Source: Candidatus Defluviicoccus seviourii (GTDB lineage: Bacteria > Pseudomonadota > Alphaproteobacteria > Rhodospirillales > Defluviicoccaceae). From it: a stretch of 64,000 bases of DNA. This document shows positions 17,394 through 25,384 of the stretch, piece by piece. Positions within the stretch are counted from its first letter, which is position 1. The number at the start of each line of letters is the position of its first letter. Position numbers and translations under genes: made by a program. The notes beneath the pieces were generated by a model. That model was not told the DNA's origin. It worked only from the letters and a program-made list of their open reading frames with translations, and did no database searches. Location: NCBI GenBank assembly GCA_900609035.2, contig UXAT02000010.1:1-64000 (forward strand). Reading direction: 5' to 3'.

Positions 17394-18629
17394 GTGGCGC
17401 GCCTTTCGGTGCCGAAGGACCGGATCAGGATTGTCCTGCTTGAAGGCGTTCACGCGAGCGCGCGGGATGTCTTCCTTGCCCATGGCTATGAGAATGTCGA
17501 GCTCGTGAGCGGAGCGCTCGACGGCGCCGCCCTTCAGGCCCGGCTCGCCGACGCCCACATCGTCGGCATCCGCTCGCGAACCAAGCTGACCGCACCGCTG
17601 ATCGCGGCCGCCGAGCGCGTGTTCTGCATTGGCTGCTTCTGCATCGGCACCAATCAGGTCGATCTGCAGGCGGCCAAGCTCAGGGGCATTCCGGTCTTCA
17701 ATGCACCCTATTCAAACACCCGCTCGGTTGCCGAACTCGTCATCGGCGAGATCATCATGTTGGCGCGCCGGGTGCCCGAGAAATCGGCGCAGGCGGCGAC
17801 CGGGCACTGGCGCAAGGATGTCTCCGGCGCCCGCGAGATCCGCGGCAAGACGCTCGGGATCGTCGGCTACGGCCACATCGGCTCGCAGGTCTCGGTCCTG
17901 GCCGAAGGCCTCGGAATGCATGTGCGCTATTTCGACATCGTCGACAAGCTCGCGCTTGGCAATGCCCAGCCATGTCCGAGCCTCGATGCGCTCCTCGCTG
18001 AGTCCGATGTCGTAACGCTGCACGTGCCGGCGACGCCGGCAACGCGCGGCATGATCGGCGCGCGCGCGCTCGCGCGAATGAAACAGGGCGCCGTTCTGAT
18101 CAATGCCGCCCGCGGCGATGTGGTCGATGTCGAGGCGCTGGCAGAGGCCTTGCGATCGGGGCATCTCGCCGGCGCCGCCGTCGATGTCTTTCCGAGCGAG
18201 CCCGCCCGCGAGGACGAACCGTTCAGCTCGCCCTTGCAGGGGATCGCCAACGTCATCCTGACGCCGCACATCGGCGGCTCGACGGAGGAGGCGCAGGCCA
18301 GCATCGGCCGCGAGGTCGCGGAAAAGCTCGTCCGCTACTCGGACAACGGCTCCACCGTCGGCGCCGTCAACTTTGTCGAGGTGTCGTTGCCGGTCCAGGC
18401 GGGCATGACCCGCTTCTTGCACATTCATCGCAATGTCCCGGGCGTGCTGGCGGCGGTGAACCGCGTTTTCTCCGGGAGGGCGCTGAACATCGCGGGGCAA
18501 TACCTGCGCACGGACGCCGACGTCGGCTACGTCGTCAGCGACATCGGCGGCGATCTGGTGGAGGGGATGGGTGTTCGCCGCGATTTAGAGGCGATCGAGG
18601 GAACGATTCGCGTTCGGTTCCTGTATTGA
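17394..18629 (+). CDS. serA: D-3-phosphoglycerate dehydrogenase, short ACT-containing type
   Basis: 411 residues, matching the E. coli SerA architecture: substrate domain, NAD domain with VGYGHIGSQ (157-165), catalytic region with NAARGDVVD and PHIGGSTEEAQ, and a C-terminal ACT domain (about 335-411) that usually binds serine for feedback inhibition. The block FCIGTNQVDL is typical of this subtype. GTG start at 17394 with GGAGGGAG upstream. A second phosphoglycerate dehydrogenase of the long type is encoded at 22358-23950, so the first step of serine synthesis is duplicated. The terminase genes directly downstream interrupt what might otherwise be one serine locus. Confidence 0.9.
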   Translation: MARLSVPKDRIRIVLLEGVHASARDVFLAHGYENVELVSGALDGAALQARLADAHIVGIRSRTKLTAPLIAAAERVFCIGCFCIGTNQVDLQAAKLRGIPVFNAPYSNTRSVAELVIGEIIMLARRVPEKSAQAATGHWRKDVSGAREIRGKTLGIVGYGHIGSQVSVLAEGLGMHVRYFDIVDKLALGNAQPCPSLDALLAESDVVTLHVPATPATRGMIGARALARMKQGAVLINAARGDVVDVEALAEALRSGHLAGAAVDVFPSEPAREDEPFSSPLQGIANVILTPHIGGSTEEAQASIGREVAEKLVRYSDNGSTVGAVNFVEVSLPVQAGMTRFLHIHRNVPGVLAAVNRVFSGRALNIAGQYLRTDADVGYVVSDIGGDLVEGMGVRRDLEAIEGTIRVRFLY

Positions 18630-19096
18630 TTTCCCTTCACCCCACTAGCGGTGCCCTTGCTGATTGTGTCGCATTCTAGGGTACGCGCTCTTGGATGAGT
18701 GCGTTGTTCGCGAACAATCATTACGTCCCATGACGGCGTTGTGCCCGCAACGCGGTTGTGCTTATATCACCCAAACGGGGTTGTTCTGGGTCGAGAAGCT
18801 GTATCGACAAGCCCGAACAAGAGTCTCGCGCGGAACAATCCTCGTTCCGGGGCGGCACAGTCCCGCCTGGTGTTCAAGGGCTCGGTTCGCAGGCCATACG
18901 GCTGGAAAGGAGGCAGAACAAACCATCGAGGGAGATGCGAAAGCGGGTGCTACTGCCGCCTCCTCCAACGAGATCGAGGCAACCGCCTGCGATCAGTTTG
19001 AGCATCTCTCCGCAACGCGACAACGAATGCAGATGACGAGAAACTAGTCAAATCGCGAAAAAGAAACGAAAATGACACGCCATGGGGTGATCAAGA
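18630..19096. other. Intergenic stretch between serA and the terminase genes
   Basis: Less GC-rich than the flanking genes. It contains the perfect 14 bp palindrome TTGTTCGCGAACAA (18704-18717), which has the form of a repressor operator, and TAGGGTACGCGCT (18677-18689), also present upstream of the phasin gene. Short open frames occur (for example one ending at 19047) but none is convincing. No attachment-site repeat matching the sequence after the terminase block was found by eye. Confidence 0.4.
18704..18717. promoter_or_regulatory. Perfect 14 bp palindrome, possible operator
   Basis: TTGTTCGCGAACAA is self-complementary over all 14 bases. It is about 380 bases upstream of the terminase small subunit and 75 bases after serA. 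It does not fit the direct-repeat LexA box used at lexA in this genome. No regulator gene is adjacent. Function inferred only from symmetry. Confidence 0.3.
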
Positions 19097-19552
19097 ATGC
19101 TCAAGAAAGGCCTGGACTTCAGGTATGGTACTAATCATGCGACTCACCGGGGACCTATTACGGCAGATCCTCGCTCCCAGAAAGGATCGCACCAGGACGG
19201 TACCGAACCTCCGCATTACCTGACCGACGATATTGCCGTCGAGGAGTGGAAGCGCGTGGCTTCTCATCTTCTTGCCGATGGTTTGCTGACGGCGGCCCGC
19301 CGTGCCTTGCTGGTGGGCTACTGCACGGCTGTTGCAAGAGCCATTCGTGCCGAAGAAACGCTTCTCCGAGAGGGCCGATATTATGAAACTGAAACCAATC
19401 GAGGTTCCGTCATGCGGCGCCGCCATCCTGCCGCACAAGACTCGGAGCAGGCGTGGTGCGCCGTTCGCAAGTTCGCCCGCCAGCTTGGCCTCGCGACGCA
19501 AAACCCTGACGATCTTGGGGCGGGCGGCGGCCGCCGAGCGATCTTTAAATGA
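19097..19552 (+). CDS. Phage terminase small subunit, P27 family
   Basis: 151 residues. The core DDIAVEEWKRVASHLLADGL, then AARRALLVGYCTAVARAIRA, then EETLLREGRYYETE and a closing AWCAVRKFARQLGLA follow the P27-type small terminase pattern: a helical DNA-recognition protein that guides the packaging motor to phage DNA. The N-terminal 40 residues are short and atypical compared with phage members, so the start is uncertain. It precedes, and overlaps by about 170 bases, the large subunit. No head, portal, protease or lysis gene is near. Confidence 0.7.
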   Translation: MLKKGLDFRYGTNHATHRGPITADPRSQKGSHQDGTEPPHYLTDDIAVEEWKRVASHLLADGLLTAARRALLVGYCTAVARAIRAEETLLREGRYYETETNRGSVMRRRHPAAQDSEQAWCAVRKFARQLGLATQNPDDLGAGGGRRAIFK

Positions 19553-21083
19553 GACCTTTAGCTATAGTGAAACCCTTGCCAGGCAGGTTCTTTTTTTCGT
19601 CGAGGAATACTGCAGCCATGTCAAGGGCCCCCTAACCGGTCACCCGCTCAGGCTTGCGCCCTGGCAGCGCAAGCTTGTCTGCAACCTGTTCGGCTGGCAG
19701 CGCACCGACGCCAGACGGCGTTACCGTTACGTCTGGCTCGAGGCGCCGCGCAAGTCGGGCAAGACGACGCTCGCAGCCGCTCTCGGCCTTTACATGCTGG
19801 TCGTCGATCCAGAACCGGGGGCCGAGATCGTCATTGCCGCCGCCGATATCAAGCAGGCGATGATCTGCTTCAGCCTCGCGACCGAGATGATCGCCCGCGA
19901 TCCGGATCTGTCCTCGCTGTGTCGGGTTCACAAGCACGTGATCTCGTACAAGGACGCGCACTTGCGCATTGTCTCGTCCCGCGCCGAGCAGAAACACGGC
20001 GAGAACATCTCCTGCCTGATCTTTGACGAACTGCACCTGCAACCTTCACGGGTGCTGCATGACGCCCTGATCACGAGCATGGCCGCCCGGAACGATCCGC
20101 TCGTTCTCTATCTGACCACCGCCGGCTGGGATCCGACGTCACTGGCCTGGGAGTTCCATTCCTACGCGCGCAAGATCCAGGACGGCCTGATCGACGATCC
20201 CAGCTGGCTGGTGGCGATGTTCGGTGCCGAGCCCGACGCCGACTGGACCGACCCGCGCGTATGGGCCGATGCCCATCCCGGTCTCGGCGTCTCGGTGGCG
20301 GAGGACTTCTTGCGCCAGGAATGTGCCCGTGCGCTCCAGACGCCGGGCTTCATCCGCAGTTTCCGCCGCCTTTATCTCAACATCTGGAGCGAGAAGTCCT
20401 CGGTCTGGCTCGACGTGAAACAGTGGGATGCGTGTGGCGATACACCGCTTGCGCTCGATGCGCTCGCGGGGCGGGAATGCTATGCCGGGCTCGACCTGAG
20501 CTCGACCGCCGACTTGACGGCGCTCGTCCTCATGTTCCCCGATCCGGATGGCGGCTGCACCGTGCTGCCGTTCGCATTCTGCCCTGAAACGACGCTCGTC
20601 GAGCGGACGCGCAAGGAGAACGCCGCCTACCTGGAGTGGCACGAGAAGGGCTACGTGATCGCCACACCTGGCAACGTCGTCGACTACAACGCGATCCTCG
20701 CCAAGATCCGCGAACTGGCGGAGACCTATCATCTGGTCGAGATCGCTTACGATCGCTGGAACGCCTCGATGCTGATCAACGAGCTGACGAGCGACGGCTT
20801 CACCTGCGTGCCGGTGCCGCAGACGCCGACCGTGATGAACGCGCCGATGCGCGAACTCGAACGCCTCGCAGCGGAGGGAACCCTGCGTCACGGCGGCCAC
20901 CCGGTGCTGCGCTGGTGCGCCGGCAACACGGCGGTCGAGATGAGTGCCAACGGCGATATCAAGCCGGCACGTGGCAAGAGTGTCGACAAGATCGACCTCA
21001 TGGTCGCGCTGTTGATGGCGCTGTCCCGGCATCTGTTGCGGACGACCTGGGGACCGACGCCGCTCGTGCCATTGTCCCGTTGA
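19383..21083 (+). CDS. Phage terminase large subunit, HK97-type
   Basis: About 566 residues. ATPase half: adenine-contact APWQRKL, Walker A PRKSGKTT (122-129), Walker B CLIFDELH (Asp215, Glu216) and the coupling motif YLTTAGWD. Nuclease half: three acidic positions of the RNase-H-like fold in AGLDLSS (Asp371), IAYDRW (Asp457) and DKIDLMVA (Asp538). All look intact, with no stop or frameshift. The ATG at 19383 follows GAGAGGG; conserved sequence begins only near residue 55, so a later start is possible. Terminases of this type pump DNA into procapsids, yet no other virion genes exist here. The TGA stop lies inside the -35 box of the serC promoter. Confidence 0.85.
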   Translation: MKLKPIEVPSCGAAILPHKTRSRRGAPFASSPASLASRRKTLTILGRAAAAERSLNETFSYSETLARQVLFFVEEYCSHVKGPLTGHPLRLAPWQRKLVCNLFGWQRTDARRRYRYVWLEAPRKSGKTTLAAALGLYMLVVDPEPGAEIVIAAADIKQAMICFSLATEMIARDPDLSSLCRVHKHVISYKDAHLRIVSSRAEQKHGENISCLIFDELHLQPSRVLHDALITSMAARNDPLVLYLTTAGWDPTSLAWEFHSYARKIQDGLIDDPSWLVAMFGAEPDADWTDPRVWADAHPGLGVSVAEDFLRQECARALQTPGFIRSFRRLYLNIWSEKSSVWLDVKQWDACGDTPLALDALAGRECYAGLDLSSTADLTALVLMFPDPDGGCTVLPFAFCPETTLVERTRKENAAYLEWHEKGYVIATPGNVVDYNAILAKIRELAETYHLVEIAYDRWNASMLINELTSDGFTCVPVPQTPTVMNAPMRELERLAAEGTLRHGGHPVLRWCAGNTAVEMSANGDIKPARGKSVDKIDLMVALLMALSRHLLRTTWGPTPLVPLSR

Positions 21084-21108
21084 CGCAGAGGGTGCGGCAC
21101 CATAAAAG
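21080..21108 (+). promoter_or_regulatory. Sigma-70 type promoter of the serC-serA operon
   Basis: TTGACG (21080-21085), 17 bases, then TAAAAG (21103-21108). Predicted transcription start is near 21115, directly at the beginning of the leader RNA. The -35 hexamer overlaps the terL stop codon (TGA 21081-21083). Confidence 0.7.
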
Positions 21109-21110
21109 AC

Positions 21111-21164
21111 CGCCGGGCCACGATCTCCCACCGGATCGCGACCCATCTGCAAGGATGGGAGCTA
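21111..21164 (+). ncRNA. serC leader RNA (cis-regulatory, serC motif)
   Basis: Two compact hairpins precede serC. The first pairs CGATC (21121-21125) with GATCG (21134-21138). The second pairs CCCATC (21142-21147) with GATGGG (21154-21159) around the loop TGCAAG. The right arm of the second hairpin includes the Shine-Dalgarno GGGAG four bases from the start codon. A serC motif with the last helix covering the ribosome-binding site is known from alphaproteobacterial serC-serA operons, and the position here is the same. The triggering ligand of that motif is not established. Confidence 0.78.
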
Positions 21165-22340
21165 ATGATGTCGACACCTCTGCGGCCGAACGTCCGTCCG
21201 GCCAACCCCTGCTTTTCTTCTGGACCCTGTGCCAAACGCCCCGGCTGGAACGTGGGCGCGCTCGCCGATGCCTGCGTTGGCCGCTCGCACCGCTCAAAGG
21301 CGGGCAAGGCCAAGCTCAAGGCGGTCATCGACCGCTCGCGCGCGCTCCTCGGCCTGCCATCTGATTTTCGCCTGGGAATCGTGCCGGCCTCGGACACGGG
21401 CGCGGTCGAGATGGCGCTGTGGTCGCTCCTGGGCGCCCGCGGCGTCGATGTGCTGGCGTGGGAGAGCTTCGGCAAGGAATGGCTGAGCGACATTACCAAG
21501 CAGCTGAAGCTGAAGGATGTGCGCACCATCCAGGCCGATTACGGCCGGCTGCCGGACCTCTCGGCCGTCACCGGCGATAATGACATCATTTTCACCTGGA
21601 ATGGCACCACATCGGGCGTCGCCGTGCCGAACGCTGACTGGATCCCTCGCGACCGTCAGGGCCTCACCATTTGCGATGCCACTTCGGCGGTGTTCGCCTG
21701 GGAGATGCCGTGGGACAAGCTCGATGTCGTCACGTATTCCTGGCAGAAGGTGCTGGGTGGCGAGGCGCAGCACGGCATGCTCGCCTTGGGCCCGCGCGCG
21801 GTGGCAAGGCTTGAGAGCTACACGCCGGCCTGGCCGCTGCCGAAGCTCTTCCGCATGACCAAGAACAGCAAGCTGATCGAGGGGGTGTTTGTCGGCGAGA
21901 CCATCAACACGCCCTCGATGCTGGCGGTCGAGGATGCGCTGGACGCGCTCGTGTGGGCGGAATCGGTTGGCGGTGCGGCCGGATTGGTCGCGCGCTGCCG
22001 CGCCAATGCGGCGGCGATCGAGGCTTGGGTCGAGGCGAGCCCGTGGATCGGTTTCCTTGCCGAGGATCCGCAGACCCGCTCACGGACGTCTGTGTGTCTG
22101 AAGGTGGTCGATCCGGCGTTTACCGCGTTGCCAGCCGATGCCCAGGCTGCGGCCGCGAAGCGGCTCGCTTCGCTGCTGGAGAGTGAAAAGGTCGCCTACG
22201 ACATCGGCGCCTACCGCGATGCGCCGCCGGGATTGCGCATCTGGGCCGGCGCCACCGTCGAGACGGCCGACCTGAAGGCGCTCTTCTCCTGGCTCGACTG
22301 GGCGTACGCCGTCGTCAAGAGCGAAATCGCTGCTTCCTGA
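21165..22340 (+). CDS. serC: Phosphoserine aminotransferase
   Basis: 391 residues of the alphaproteobacterial/archaeal-like PSAT subgroup. The N-terminal [12 protein letters not shown], the PLP-Lys segment [16 protein letters not shown] and the glycine-rich TNTPS-like block [16 protein letters not shown] are visible. It transaminates 3-phosphohydroxypyruvate with glutamate (serine pathway, step 2). Two adjacent ATG codons (21165, 21168); the Shine-Dalgarno GGGAG is part of the leader hairpin. It is followed 17 bases later by serA, so SerC and the long SerA are made together. Confidence 0.94.
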   Translation: MMSTPLRPNVRPANPCFSSGPCAKRPGWNVGALADACVGRSHRSKAGKAKLKAVIDRSRALLGLPSDFRLGIVPASDTGAVEMALWSLLGARGVDVLAWESFGKEWLSDITKQLKLKDVRTIQADYGRLPDLSAVTGDNDIIFTWNGTTSGVAVPNADWIPRDRQGLTICDATSAVFAWEMPWDKLDVVTYSWQKVLGGEAQHGMLALGPRAVARLESYTPAWPLPKLFRMTKNSKLIEGVFVGETINTPSMLAVEDALDALVWAESVGGAAGLVARCRANAAAIEAWVEASPWIGFLAEDPQTRSRTSVCLKVVDPAFTALPADAQAAAAKRLASLLESEKVAYDIGAYRDAPPGLRIWAGATVETADLKALFSWLDWAYAVVKSEIAAS

Positions 22341-22357
22341 AAAGGGGTTCCCTTCCC

Positions 22358-23950
22358 GTGCCCAAAGTTCTCATCTCCGACGACATGAGCCCGCAGGCAG
22401 CGGAGATTTTCCGCGCCCGCGGCGTCGATGTCGACGTCAAGACCAATCTCAGCCCGGCTGAACTCAAAGCCTGCATCGGCGACTACGACGGGCTTACCGT
22501 TCGCTCCGCGACCAAGGTTACGCCGGAGATCATTGCCGCCGCCGATCGGCTGCGGGTGATCGGCCGCGCTGGCATCGGCGTCGATAACGTCGACGTGCCC
22601 GCCGCCACCGCGCGCGGCATCGTCGTCATGAACACGCCGTTCGGCAACTCGATCACGACCGCCGAACACGCGATTGCGATGATGTTCGCGCTCGCGCGGC
22701 AGATCCCGCAGGCAAACGCGTCGACGCACGCCGGCAAGTGGGAGAAGTCGAAGTTCATGGGCGTCGAGCTCGCCGGCAAGACGCTCGGCATCATTGGCTG
22801 CGGCAACATCGGCAGCATCGTTGCCGACCGGGCGCAAGGGCTAAAGATGCGCGTCATTGCCCATGACCCCTATCTGACGCCGGCGCGCGCGGAGGCGTTG
22901 GGGGTGGAGAAGGTCGATCTCGATCAGCTGTTCCGGCGCGCCGATTTCATCAGCTTGCATGCGCCCGCAACCGACGCAACCCGCGGCATCATCAACGCCG
23001 AGACGATCGCCAAAATGAGGCCGGGGGTGCGGATCATCAATTGCGCCCGCGGCGCGCTGGTCAACGAGGCGGACTTGAAGGCCGGGCTCGATTCTGGCCA
23101 TGTCGCTGGCGCCGCCCTTGACGTCTTTGCCCAGGAACCGGCCAAGCAGAATATCCTGTTCGGGATGCCCAACGTGGTCGTGACGCCGCATCTCGGCGCA
23201 TCGACAGTGGAGGCGCAGGAGAAGGTTGCCCTGCAGGTCGCCGAACAGCTGGCGGACTTCCTGCTCAAGGGCAGTGTCGTCAATGCCCTCAACATGCCCT
23301 CGGTCAGCGCCGAGGAGATGCCGCGGCTGCGCCCGTACATGGGCCTGGCGCGGCAGCTTGGCAGCCTGGCGGGGCAGCTGATCGAGAGCGCGGTCCGCTC
23401 GGTTACGATCGAGTACGAGGGGCACGCGGCAGCCTTGAACGTGAAGCCATTGACCGCGCTCGTTCTCGAAGGGTTGCTGGCGCCGTTGATGGTCTCCGTC
23501 AACATGGTGAATGCACCCACCCTTGCGCTCGCGCGCGGGATCGCGGTCAGCGAGGTCAAGCGCGAACAGGCGGGCTCCTTGCAGACGCGGGTCACGCTCA
23601 CGGTGGTCACGGAAGTCCAGAGCAGGACCCTGCGCGGCACCCTGGTCAACGGCGATCAACCGCGCATCGTCGAGATCAAGGGGATCCCGATGGACGCGCA
23701 GCTTCATCCCGCCATGCTGCTGGTCACCAACAATGACCGGCCTGGCCTGATCGGCGGCCTCGGGACCGTCCTGGGCAATGCCGGCATCAACATCGCGACC
23801 TTCCACTTGGGCCGCGACCGCCCGGGCGGCAACGCGATCGCACTGCTGGAGGTCGACGAGCCGCCATCGGAGGCCGTACTCGACCAGATCCGCGCCCTGC
23901 CCAACGTCGTCCGGGTGAAATCGCTGCGGTTTGCCGCCGGCTTCTGCTGA
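22358..23950 (+). CDS. serA: D-3-phosphoglycerate dehydrogenase, long type (with ASB and ACT domains)
   Basis: 530 residues, the Bacillus/Mycobacterium-type length. Substrate and NAD domains hold IGRAGIGVDNVDV and GCGNIGS (147-153), the catalytic core has NCARGALVNE and PHLGASTVEAQ, and after residue 310 comes an allosteric substrate-binding domain and a C-terminal ACT domain (about 455-530, MLLVTNNDRPGLIGG). GTG start with AAAAGGGG upstream. In operon with serC behind the leader RNA. It is only distantly like the short SerA at 17394-18629. The paired serC makes this copy the likelier housekeeping enzyme. Confidence 0.94.
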   Translation: MPKVLISDDMSPQAAEIFRARGVDVDVKTNLSPAELKACIGDYDGLTVRSATKVTPEIIAAADRLRVIGRAGIGVDNVDVPAATARGIVVMNTPFGNSITTAEHAIAMMFALARQIPQANASTHAGKWEKSKFMGVELAGKTLGIIGCGNIGSIVADRAQGLKMRVIAHDPYLTPARAEALGVEKVDLDQLFRRADFISLHAPATDATRGIINAETIAKMRPGVRIINCARGALVNEADLKAGLDSGHVAGAALDVFAQEPAKQNILFGMPNVVVTPHLGASTVEAQEKVALQVAEQLADFLLKGSVVNALNMPSVSAEEMPRLRPYMGLARQLGSLAGQLIESAVRSVTIEYEGHAAALNVKPLTALVLEGLLAPLMVSVNMVNAPTLALARGIAVSEVKREQAGSLQTRVTLTVVTEVQSRTLRGTLVNGDQPRIVEIKGIPMDAQLHPAMLLVTNNDRPGLIGGLGTVLGNAGINIATFHLGRDRPGGNAIALLEVDEPPSEAVLDQIRALPNVVRVKSLRFAAGFC

Positions 23951-23969
23951 GGCCGGAGGATCTGAGGTG

Positions 23970-23995
23970 AGGCCGGCGGATGCGATTGCCGGCCT
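23970..23995. terminator. Inverted repeat between convergent serA and der, possible bidirectional terminator
   Basis: AGGCCGGC (23970-23977) pairs perfectly with GCCGGCCT (23988-23995), overlapping the der stop codon. There is no T-run on either side, so termination strength is doubtful. Confidence 0.4.
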
Positions 23996-25355
23996 AGTCG
24001 GCGTAGGGATTGCGCGGCTGGCGGACGACGAAGCGGAGCGGCACGCCGCCAAGGCCGAACCGATCGCGCAGACCGTTGGCGAGAAAGCGGAGATAGCTTT
24101 CGGGCAGCGGCGCGACGCGGTTCGCGAACACGGCGAAGGTTGGCGGACGCGTTGAGACCTGGGCGATATAGCGCAGCTTGAACGGCCGCCCGCCGACCAT
24201 CGGCGGCGCCTGTTTCCCGCTCATCTCCTTGAGCCAGCGATTGAGCGGCCCGGTGCCGATGTGCTGGCCCCAGCTCTCGTAGGCTTCGAGCACGCGCGCC
24301 ATCAAGCCGCCGACGCCTGCACCAGTCAGCGCCGAGACGTAAGCCGGCTTAAGGCCGCGCAACTGCGCGAGCGAAGTTTGAATGCGGCGGGCGAGATCGG
24401 CGGCACTTGCCCGGCGGTCGTCGATCAGATCGGCCTTGTTGACGACGAGGAGCGGCGCCCGTCCTTCCTCGCTCACCCAGCGGGCGATGGTGAGATCCTG
24501 CTTCTCAAGGCCGACGCTGCCGTCGATGACGATGGCGCAGACGTGCGCAAAGCGGATCGCTCGCCGGGTATCGGCGGCGGCCAGCGCCTCCAGGCGGTCG
24601 TCGACCCTTGCCTGCCGGCGCAGGCCGGCGGTGTCGATCAGGCGGATGGCGCGGCCGGCATAGCTCCAGGCGATCGGTACCGCATCCCGCGTGATGCCGG
24701 CTTCGGGGCCGGTGATCATCCGCTCCTCGCCGACGAGCGCATTGACGAGGCTCGACTTGCCGACGTTCGGGCGACCGATGATCGCAAGCTGGATCTGTTT
24801 CGGCCCTGGTTCCGCGCCCCTTGCGGCTGTCACGCCTGCTTCGGCCGCCTGCTCGATCTCACCGGCGGCGGCGTCCTTGAGTGCTTCGAGGAGGAGATGC
24901 AGGCCCTCACCGTGGGCGGCGGACAGCGGCACCGGCTCTCCCAGGCCGAGGCCGTAAGACTCCAGGAGCCCCGCCTCGCCGGCACCACCGTCGTACTTGT
25001 TGGCTGCCAGCACCACCGGCAGGCCGGCGCGCCGGAGGATGTCGGCCAATTCATGATCGAGCGGACTGATGCCGGCGCGGGCGTCGATGAGCATCAGGAC
25101 CACCTTCGCTGTCGCCACGGCGCGTTCGGTCTGGGCCTGGATCCGGCCGGCGAGCGTGTCGGCGGCGGCGCCCTCGAAGCCGGCGGTATCGACAGCCGTG
25201 AACGCGAGGTCGCCCAGTTGCACCGCGGCTTCGCGGCGGTCACGGGTGACGCCCGGCGAATCGTCGACGATCGCCAGTGGCCGGCCGGCCAAGCGATTGA
25301 ACAACGTCGATTTGCCGACGTTGGGACGGCCAACGATGACCACCGGCAAGGACAT
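23994..25355 (-). CDS. der: Ribosome biogenesis GTPase Der (EngA)
   Basis: 453 residues with the two tandem G domains unique to Der: GRPNVGKST (8-16) with DSPGVTRDR, and a second GRPNVGKSS near 194 with DTAGLRR. N/TKxD motifs AANKYD and VVNKADL are present, followed by a C-terminal KH-like domain (about 360-440). It acts in maturation of the 50S ribosomal subunit. Downstream of bamB (gap 29 bases), the same order yfgM-bamB-der as in enterobacteria. Essential in most bacteria. Confidence 0.96.
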   Translation of the reverse strand: MSLPVVIVGRPNVGKSTLFNRLAGRPLAIVDDSPGVTRDRREAAVQLGDLAFTAVDTAGFEGAAADTLAGRIQAQTERAVATAKVVLMLIDARAGISPLDHELADILRRAGLPVVLAANKYDGGAGEAGLLESYGLGLGEPVPLSAAHGEGLHLLLEALKDAAAGEIEQAAEAGVTAARGAEPGPKQIQLAIIGRPNVGKSSLVNALVGEERMITGPEAGITRDAVPIAWSYAGRAIRLIDTAGLRRQARVDDRLEALAAADTRRAIRFAHVCAIVIDGSVGLEKQDLTIARWVSEEGRAPLLVVNKADLIDDRRASAADLARRIQTSLAQLRGLKPAYVSALTGAGVGGLMARVLEAYESWGQHIGTGPLNRWLKEMSGKQAPPMVGGRPFKLRYIAQVSTRPPTFAVFANRVAPLPESYLRFLANGLRDRFGLGGVPLRFVVRQPRNPYAD

Positions 25356-25384
25356 CGGCTGATCGGGCGGTTGTGTCGGCGTGG

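Noticed and set aside
18664-19047. 127-codon frame upstream of the terminase small subunit
   Set aside because: No ribosome-binding site or recognisable motif; Cys/Arg-rich start suggests a chance frame.
19097-21083. Active prophage or gene transfer agent
   Set aside because: Only the terminase pair is present; structural genes, integrase and attachment repeats were looked for and not seen, and the sequence type differs from gene-transfer-agent terminases.
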